A stretch of 64,000 nucleotides of DNA from JAPOKJ01 sp031421635 (lineage in GTDB: Bacteria > Pseudomonadota > Gammaproteobacteria > Burkholderiales > Burkholderiaceae_E). The stretch is taken from assembly GCA_031421635.1 (NCBI GenBank), contig JANOPA010000059.1, positions 1 through 64,000 on the forward strand. The letters are read 5' to 3'. Positions 60,257 through 64,000 of the stretch are shown piece by piece. Numbering within the stretch: position 1 is the first letter of the stretch; the number at the start of each line of letters is the position of its first letter. The position numbers and the translations under genes are program-made. The notes below the pieces were generated by a model. That model had not been told where the DNA came from. It made no database searches and saw only the letters and a program-made list of their open reading frames with translations.

Positions 60257-60826
60257 TTACATGACCTTCTTGTCGTGATTCCAAAGCACATCGCTGCCGC
60301 CGGCATGGCGGTTTAGTACCCTTGCCAAGACGAACATCAGGTCTGAGAGACGGTTAAGATATTGACGACAGAGAGGGCGTACAGGCGCCTCGCTGGCCAG
60401 CTCTTCGATCCCTAACGCGATCACGGCGCGTTCGGCTCGTCGGCAGACGGTTCGCGAGATATGTGCGAGTGCGGCCGCTCGCGAGCCGCCCGGCAAAATA
60501 AACTCGGCCAGCCTTGGCAGGGTCGCATTGTAATGGGCCAACCACTCGTCCAGGCGAAGCAGTTGCGGCTCATGAATATTCTCAAAACCCGGGATGCAAA
60601 GTTCGCCACCCAGATCGAACAAATCGTGTTGGATTTGGTAGAGCGCAACGCTTACCTCCGACGGCAGGTCTTCGCATAGCAAGACACCAATCGTGCAGTT
60701 AAGCTCATCGACCTCGCCCATGGCAACGACACGTGCATTGGTCTTCGAGACTCGGGAACCGTCGCCTAAACCGGTACTGCCATCGTCGCCGGTGCGGGTA
60801 GCAATCTGCGTGAGTCTTTGACCCAT
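60257..60826 (-). CDS. Cob(I)yrinic acid a,c-diamide/cob(I)alamin adenosyltransferase, PduO type
   Basis: 189 residues from ATG 60826. PduO-type ATP:cobalamin adenosyltransferase, which adds the adenosyl group to cob(I)alamin. Conserved ATRTGDDGSTGLGDGSRVSKTNARVVAMGEVDELN (ATP site) and RRAERAVIALG with LNRLSDLMFVLARVLN. The trimer makes AdoCbl, the coenzyme of methylmalonyl-CoA mutase and others, and the ligand of the btu riboswitch. It fits the B12 uptake operon at 16-21 kb functionally although 40 kb away. It is convergent with the protease gene by 16 bases. Confidence 0.92.
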   Translation of the reverse strand: MGQRLTQIATRTGDDGSTGLGDGSRVSKTNARVVAMGEVDELNCTIGVLLCEDLPSEVSVALYQIQHDLFDLGGELCIPGFENIHEPQLLRLDEWLAHYNATLPRLAEFILPGGSRAAALAHISRTVCRRAERAVIALGIEELASEAPVRPLCRQYLNRLSDLMFVLARVLNRHAGGSDVLWNHDKKVM

Positions 60827-60869
60827 AGGAAACCTTATTGAAAGTTGAGCGACAACGCAACCCTAGAGT

Positions 60870-61643
60870 CTAACGCTGACCGCGATGAGCCCAGGCTGTC
60901 GTATGCTTTTCGATGTAAGAAAAGAGCTCATACATGATCATTGCCATGATTGCAATCACCACCAGACCCGCAAAAGCCAAGGGCATCTTCATCGCCGAGC
61001 CGGCCGAGATCAATAGGTACCCAATCCCTTCGTTGGATGCATTCATCTCTGACACGGTCGTGCCGACAAACGCCAGGGTGATCGCTACTTTGAGCGAGGC
61101 AAAGAAATACGGCATTGAGCGCGGCAGGCCAACCTTGAGTAAGACATCGGTGCGTTTAGCCCCCAATACCCGCAGGACGTCCTCAAGTTCTGGTTCCAAG
61201 GTGGCAAGCCCGGTGGCGATATTCACCATGATGGGGAAAAACGAAATCAGGAAAGCGGTCAGCACGGCAGGGCCAACCCCAATCCCAAACCACACCACGA
61301 GAATCGGCACGAAGGCCGCCTTTGGTAGAGCGTTGAAGGCCGTCATCAGAGGATAAACAGCGTCATAGGCGGCCTTTGAGGAGCCAATCACAAATCCTAG
61401 TACCACTCCGACCACGATGGAAATAGCGAAGCCCAGCATGGTCGTCCAGAAGGTTCTCCAAGCATGGCCGAGAATCACGTCGCGGTACTCGACCATCTGA
61501 ACAATAATTTGGGAGGGGCTTGGAAAAATGAAGTCCGAGATATTAAATAGCCTGCAAACCAGTTCCCAAATTAAAATGATGCCCAAGAGCAGCAGAAACG
61601 GCGCTGACTTTTTGACAAGTTTCATTTGTTTGGCTGTGGCCAT
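60870..61643 (-). CDS. ABC importer permease (NMT1/THI5-associated)
   Basis: 257 residues with six predicted membrane helices. The EAA-type coupling loop is seen at LRVLGAKRTDVLLKVGLPRSMPYFFASLKVAI. The N-terminal FLLLLGIILIWELVCRLFNISDFIFPSPSQI is typical of TauC/SsuC-like permeases. It works with the ATPase and binding protein upstream (order SBP, ATPase, permease). Its start ATG 61643 lies 48 bases after the ATPase stop. Confidence 0.88.
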   Translation of the reverse strand: MATAKQMKLVKKSAPFLLLLGIILIWELVCRLFNISDFIFPSPSQIIVQMVEYRDVILGHAWRTFWTTMLGFAISIVVGVVLGFVIGSSKAAYDAVYPLMTAFNALPKAAFVPILVVWFGIGVGPAVLTAFLISFFPIMVNIATGLATLEPELEDVLRVLGAKRTDVLLKVGLPRSMPYFFASLKVAITLAFVGTTVSEMNASNEGIGYLLISAGSAMKMPLAFAGLVVIAIMAMIMYELFSYIEKHTTAWAHRGQR

Positions 61644-61691
61644 GTGATTCGCGATGAAATGGATAGGTTATGGAGGTGATGGAGCGAATGC

Positions 61692-62483
61692 TTAAGTGCT
61701 GCGTACCGATCCAATCCGCGTGCGCAACTGAAGGACCACTTCACTAAACTTTTCGGTATAGGTGATTTCTAAATTGCGGGGGCGCGGCAGCTCGATTGCT
61801 TTTTTCTCAAGAAAACGACCGGGTCGCTTACTCATGACGTATACCGTGTCCGCCAAGTAAACGGCCTCACGCAAATCATGGGTGACCAAAATGACATTGA
61901 ACTTTTGTTGGGTCCAAAGGTCGCGTAAGACATTCCAAAGCTCCTCGCGCGTAAAGGCGTCGAGTGCTCCGAATGGCTCATCGAGAAGGAGCATCTTGGG
62001 TTCGTGAATCAAGGCGCGGCAGATCGACGCGCGTTGCTGCATACCGCCCGACAGCTCCCAGGGAAACTTGTACTCATAACCGGCCAGCCCAACGGTCGCC
62101 AAAAGCTTCTTGGCGCGCTCGATAAACTGCGCTTTTTTAGACTTGAATTCGCTTCGGTACGGCTCAACGATTTCGAGGGGCAGCAAGACATTGTCAAGCG
62201 TGGTACGCCACGGCAGAAGAGTCGGTGCCTGAAAGGCCATGCCCACGACCTTGAGCGGACCGGTGACGGGCTGACCATCAATGTGAATGCTGCCTTTGCT
62301 GGGCATTTTCAGCCCAGTGGCAAGCTTCATGAAGGTTGATTTTCCGCACCCCGACGGCCCCACGATGGCAATAAACTCACCATCCTGAGTTTGCAGGTTG
62401 ATGTCCTCGACAGCATAGTCTTCGGCGGCCAGCAACTCGTCGTTGTAGGCCAGCCAAACATTTTTAAAGTCTACGAAATTCAA
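61692..62483 (-). CDS. ABC importer ATP-binding protein (NMT1/THI5-associated)
   Basis: 263 residues from TTG 62483 (no ATG nearby; 12 bases after the binding-protein stop). Walker A is GPSGCGKST, the Q-loop in MAFQAPTLLPW, the signature in LSGGMQQRASICRAL, Walker B in MLLLDEPFGALDAF and the H-loop in VTHDLREAVYLAD. TauB/SsuB-like. The family often takes pyrimidines, thiamine precursors, taurine or alkanesulfonates; the substrate is addressed at the binding protein. Confidence 0.9.
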   Translation of the reverse strand: MNFVDFKNVWLAYNDELLAAEDYAVEDINLQTQDGEFIAIVGPSGCGKSTFMKLATGLKMPSKGSIHIDGQPVTGPLKVVGMAFQAPTLLPWRTTLDNVLLPLEIVEPYRSEFKSKKAQFIERAKKLLATVGLAGYEYKFPWELSGGMQQRASICRALIHEPKMLLLDEPFGALDAFTREELWNVLRDLWTQQKFNVILVTHDLREAVYLADTVYVMSKRPGRFLEKKAIELPRPRNLEITYTEKFSEVVLQLRTRIGSVRST

Positions 62484-62495
62484 TTTTTCCGCGGC

Positions 62496-63539
62496 TTACT
62501 TGGGCAAAACGTTGAGCTCAGCCTTTGACGGCAGGTAGTTACTGCTCCAAACCTTCGAGACATCGATACGATCTTTGGTGGTGAAGGCATCGGAGACTTG
62601 CGAGGCCATCAAAGAGAGACGCGGGCCATTGATCGCACCAAAGCCTTCGGTCTTTGCAGAAGGCGTATTGATGGAGCCTGCAATCGCTAACTTCAGTCGC
62701 TGAGTTTCAAGTGCAACGTCGATGATGCCGTCACGCTCTTTGACGTACTTGACGTAGTCCTCGGGTTTAGCCAGCACATCTTTTGTGGCCTTTGCGAAGG
62801 CCCTCAAAAAGCCCTTTACGGCATCAGGATTTTTCTTCGCGAAATCATCGGACACGATGATGGCGTTGCCGTACATTTTTACGCCAAAATCACCGTAGGG
62901 CATCACAACGATGTCTTCGGTTTTCACGCCACGCGCATTGAGGTTCAAAAGTGACGTGAAGTAAAAACCGGTTGCGGCGTCGATGTCGCCACGTGCCAGC
63001 ATGGTTTCACGCAGCGGAGGGTCCATCGCCGTCCATTGGATCTTGGCCAGATCCAAGTTGTTGGCTTTGGCGAATATTGGAAAGGCTTTGCGGCCTGCAT
63101 CGAATACCGGGGCTCCGAGCTTTTTCCCCTGCAAATCCGCGGGTGTCTTGATGCCCGATTTTTTGAGTGCAAATACTGCGGCGGGCGTGGTGTTATAGAC
63201 CATCATCACACCCAGAGGTTTTCCCGGTGCGGCAGCATTATTGCCATGGAACTCCATCAGCGCCGCAAGGTCGGCAAAGCCCATTTCGTAGGCACCCGAA
63301 GCCACGCGGTTGACCGCGTTGCCTGAGCCGTTTCCGGAATCGATCTGCACGTCTAGCTTTTCGGCCTCGAAATAGCCCTTCGCTTTAGCGGTTAGAAATA
63401 GTGCGGCAGGACCTTCAAAGCGCCAGTCGAGCTGGAATTTGATCTTGGTTTGCGCGCTGGCAAGGCTACTGGCGGTATCGAGTGCAGACAGAACAATGGC
63501 CGCAGCAACGCTACGACCGAACTTGGTCGAAAAAAACAT
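62496..63539 (-). CDS. ABC importer substrate-binding protein, NMT1/THI5 family
   Basis: 347 residues from ATG 63539 with ggag upstream; the frame extends to 63617 but that part is not a signal peptide. Secretion signal MFFSTKFGRSVAAAIVLSAL, then KIKFQLDWRFEGPAALFLTAKAKGYFEAEKLDVQIDSGNGSG, the NMT1 hallmark, and ADLAALMEF. It binds an organic solute in the periplasm. Because a class III omega-aminotransferase remnant lies next to it, as in pyrimidine-catabolic (pyd) neighbourhoods of Burkholderiales, the solute might be a pyrimidine; this is inference. Confidence 0.88.
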   Translation of the reverse strand: MFFSTKFGRSVAAAIVLSALDTASSLASAQTKIKFQLDWRFEGPAALFLTAKAKGYFEAEKLDVQIDSGNGSGNAVNRVASGAYEMGFADLAALMEFHGNNAAAPGKPLGVMMVYNTTPAAVFALKKSGIKTPADLQGKKLGAPVFDAGRKAFPIFAKANNLDLAKIQWTAMDPPLRETMLARGDIDAATGFYFTSLLNLNARGVKTEDIVVMPYGDFGVKMYGNAIIVSDDFAKKNPDAVKGFLRAFAKATKDVLAKPEDYVKYVKERDGIIDVALETQRLKLAIAGSINTPSAKTEGFGAINGPRLSLMASQVSDAFTTKDRIDVSKVWSSNYLPSKAELNVLPK

Positions 63540-63645
63540 ATTGAAAATCTCCGTGGTGAGTCTTATTCTGTATTGCACCTGTTTCAGATGCGACAAGGTT
63601 TCTACATCGTAAAGCAATTCTCATGCCGCCTCGCAAGGGGGAGAG

Positions 63646-63664
63646 CCGCACCTGTACGGTGCGG
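63646..63664. repeat. Inverted repeat between aminotransferase remnant and ABC operon
   Basis: Perfect 7-bp arms ccgcacc (63646-63652) and ggtgcgg (63658-63664) with loop tgtac. No T-run follows on either strand, so it is a weak terminator candidate at best; it may be part of the leader of the binding-protein gene. Confidence 0.45.
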
Positions 63665-63697
63665 GTCTTGAATACTGATTTGAACTCTTGAAAATGC

Positions 63698-64000
63698 CTA
63701 GAGCTTGGACAGCACGTCCCTGACCTTGCCAATGATCTCGTCAATATGGGAGCGTTCCGCAATAGAGGGCGGGGCCATAATCAGTGCATCACCGGTGCTC
63801 TTGAGGTTCAGGCCTGCGTCGAAAAGCATTTTTTGAGCCGCATGTCCTCGGGCTCCCGGCACTTTATCCAATAGTCCGGCCGAGGCGTCAATGACCTTTT
63901 GGCCGTCTGGCGTATAAAAATACATCCCTTCGGCGCGCGCGAACATTTTTGGTTCGGACTTAAACTCCTTGTTAGGAGTGAATGGCATCCAGTAAGGTTG
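63698..64000 (-). pseudogene. Class III omega-aminotransferase with internal deletion (cut by right edge)
   Basis: The frame enters from the right edge as QPYWMPFTPNKEFKSEPKMF, the N-terminus of omega-amino acid:pyruvate aminotransferases, then YTPDGQKVIDASAGL. Instead of the catalytic core it jumps in frame, near 63871, to the family C-terminus (VPGARGHAAQKMLFDAGLN, then LKSTGDALIMAPPSIAERSHIDEIIGKVRDVL). About 330 residues, including the PLP lysine, are missing, so it cannot be an enzyme. The first Met in the window is at 63988 but the frame is open beyond 64000. It could also be a misassembly. Confidence 0.75.

Noticed and set aside
1..64000. CRISPR arrays, tRNA/rRNA genes, prophage, insertion sequences, toxin-antitoxin or defence islands
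   Set aside because: Looked for in gene-free stretches and gene content; nothing with spaced repeats, cloverleaf sequence, transposase or integrase was found.

Overview
The window comes from a betaproteobacterium, most likely of the order Burkholderiales. The protein families (PxpBCA next to MtgA, TIGR00266/AIM24, Sel1-trypsin fusion, DUF748, zf-CHCC, Gram-negative porin, TolC-independent OmpA-like envelope proteins, PEP-CTERM protein) and their neighbourhoods are typical of that group. The window is chromosomal and gene-dense, with many 4-base start/stop overlaps. I found no tRNA, rRNA, CRISPR array, prophage or insertion sequence. Most genes are housekeeping or metabolic, with four visibly broken genes or remnants.

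Layout. 1-3.2 kb: accB (cut by the left edge), a TlpA-like thioredoxin and a conserved unknown run leftwards; mpl runs rightwards. 3.3-6.2 kb: YqiA esterase and a tandem pair of DUF937 membrane proteins, the first ending in an OmpA-like domain. 6.3-13.6 kb: a ThDP enzyme, an AIM24 protein, and an RNB ribonuclease-tonB-aroE-mtgA run. 13.6-16.1 kb: pxpBCA for 5-oxoproline. 16.2-21.1 kb: leftward vitamin B12 uptake operon btuB-F-C-D behind a cobalamin riboswitch. 21.2-31.3 kb: mgtE, a DUF4148-like peptide, porin, Uup, Sel1-trypsin protease, moaC, BepA and an SDR. 31.3-33.7 kb: a thiolase cut off just after its active-site Cys, 0.5 kb of degenerate DNA and an acyl-CoA synthetase. 33.8-40.6 kb: HhH protein, BON-OmpA protein, several small conserved genes, MFS, amidase and PEP-CTERM protein. 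40.8-44.6 kb: a four-gene Rieske dioxygenase operon in the order large subunit, small subunit, PdxA-like dehydrogenase, reductase, which is the order of the terephthalate tphA2-A3-B-A1 operons. 44.7-54 kb: glnE, tldD, a frameshifted DUF748 gene and a patatin. 54-60.8 kb: aroG with a transcription attenuator, a cNMP-binding protein, a CoA transferase, an EamA transporter, an S8 lipoprotein protease and a PduO-type cobalamin adenosyltransferase. 60.9-64 kb: an NMT1/THI5-type ABC importer and a class III aminotransferase with an internal deletion.

How it fits together. BtuBFCD imports cobalamin under riboswitch control and the PduO-type enzyme makes adenosylcobalamin, so the cell probably salvages B12. 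aroG and aroE are shikimate-pathway steps. A 41-codon leader ORF with seven Phe codons, a hairpin and a U-run terminator lies upstream of aroG, so this DAHP synthase is probably controlled by Phe-tRNA-dependent attenuation. I consider this the most interesting regulatory element of the window. The tph-like operon suggests use of an aromatic dicarboxylate or a related compound, but no regulator or dedicated transporter is next to it. The SDR/thiolase/acyl-CoA synthetase cluster, the DUF748 gene and the aminotransferase show ongoing gene loss (or, for DUF748, possibly base-calling errors).
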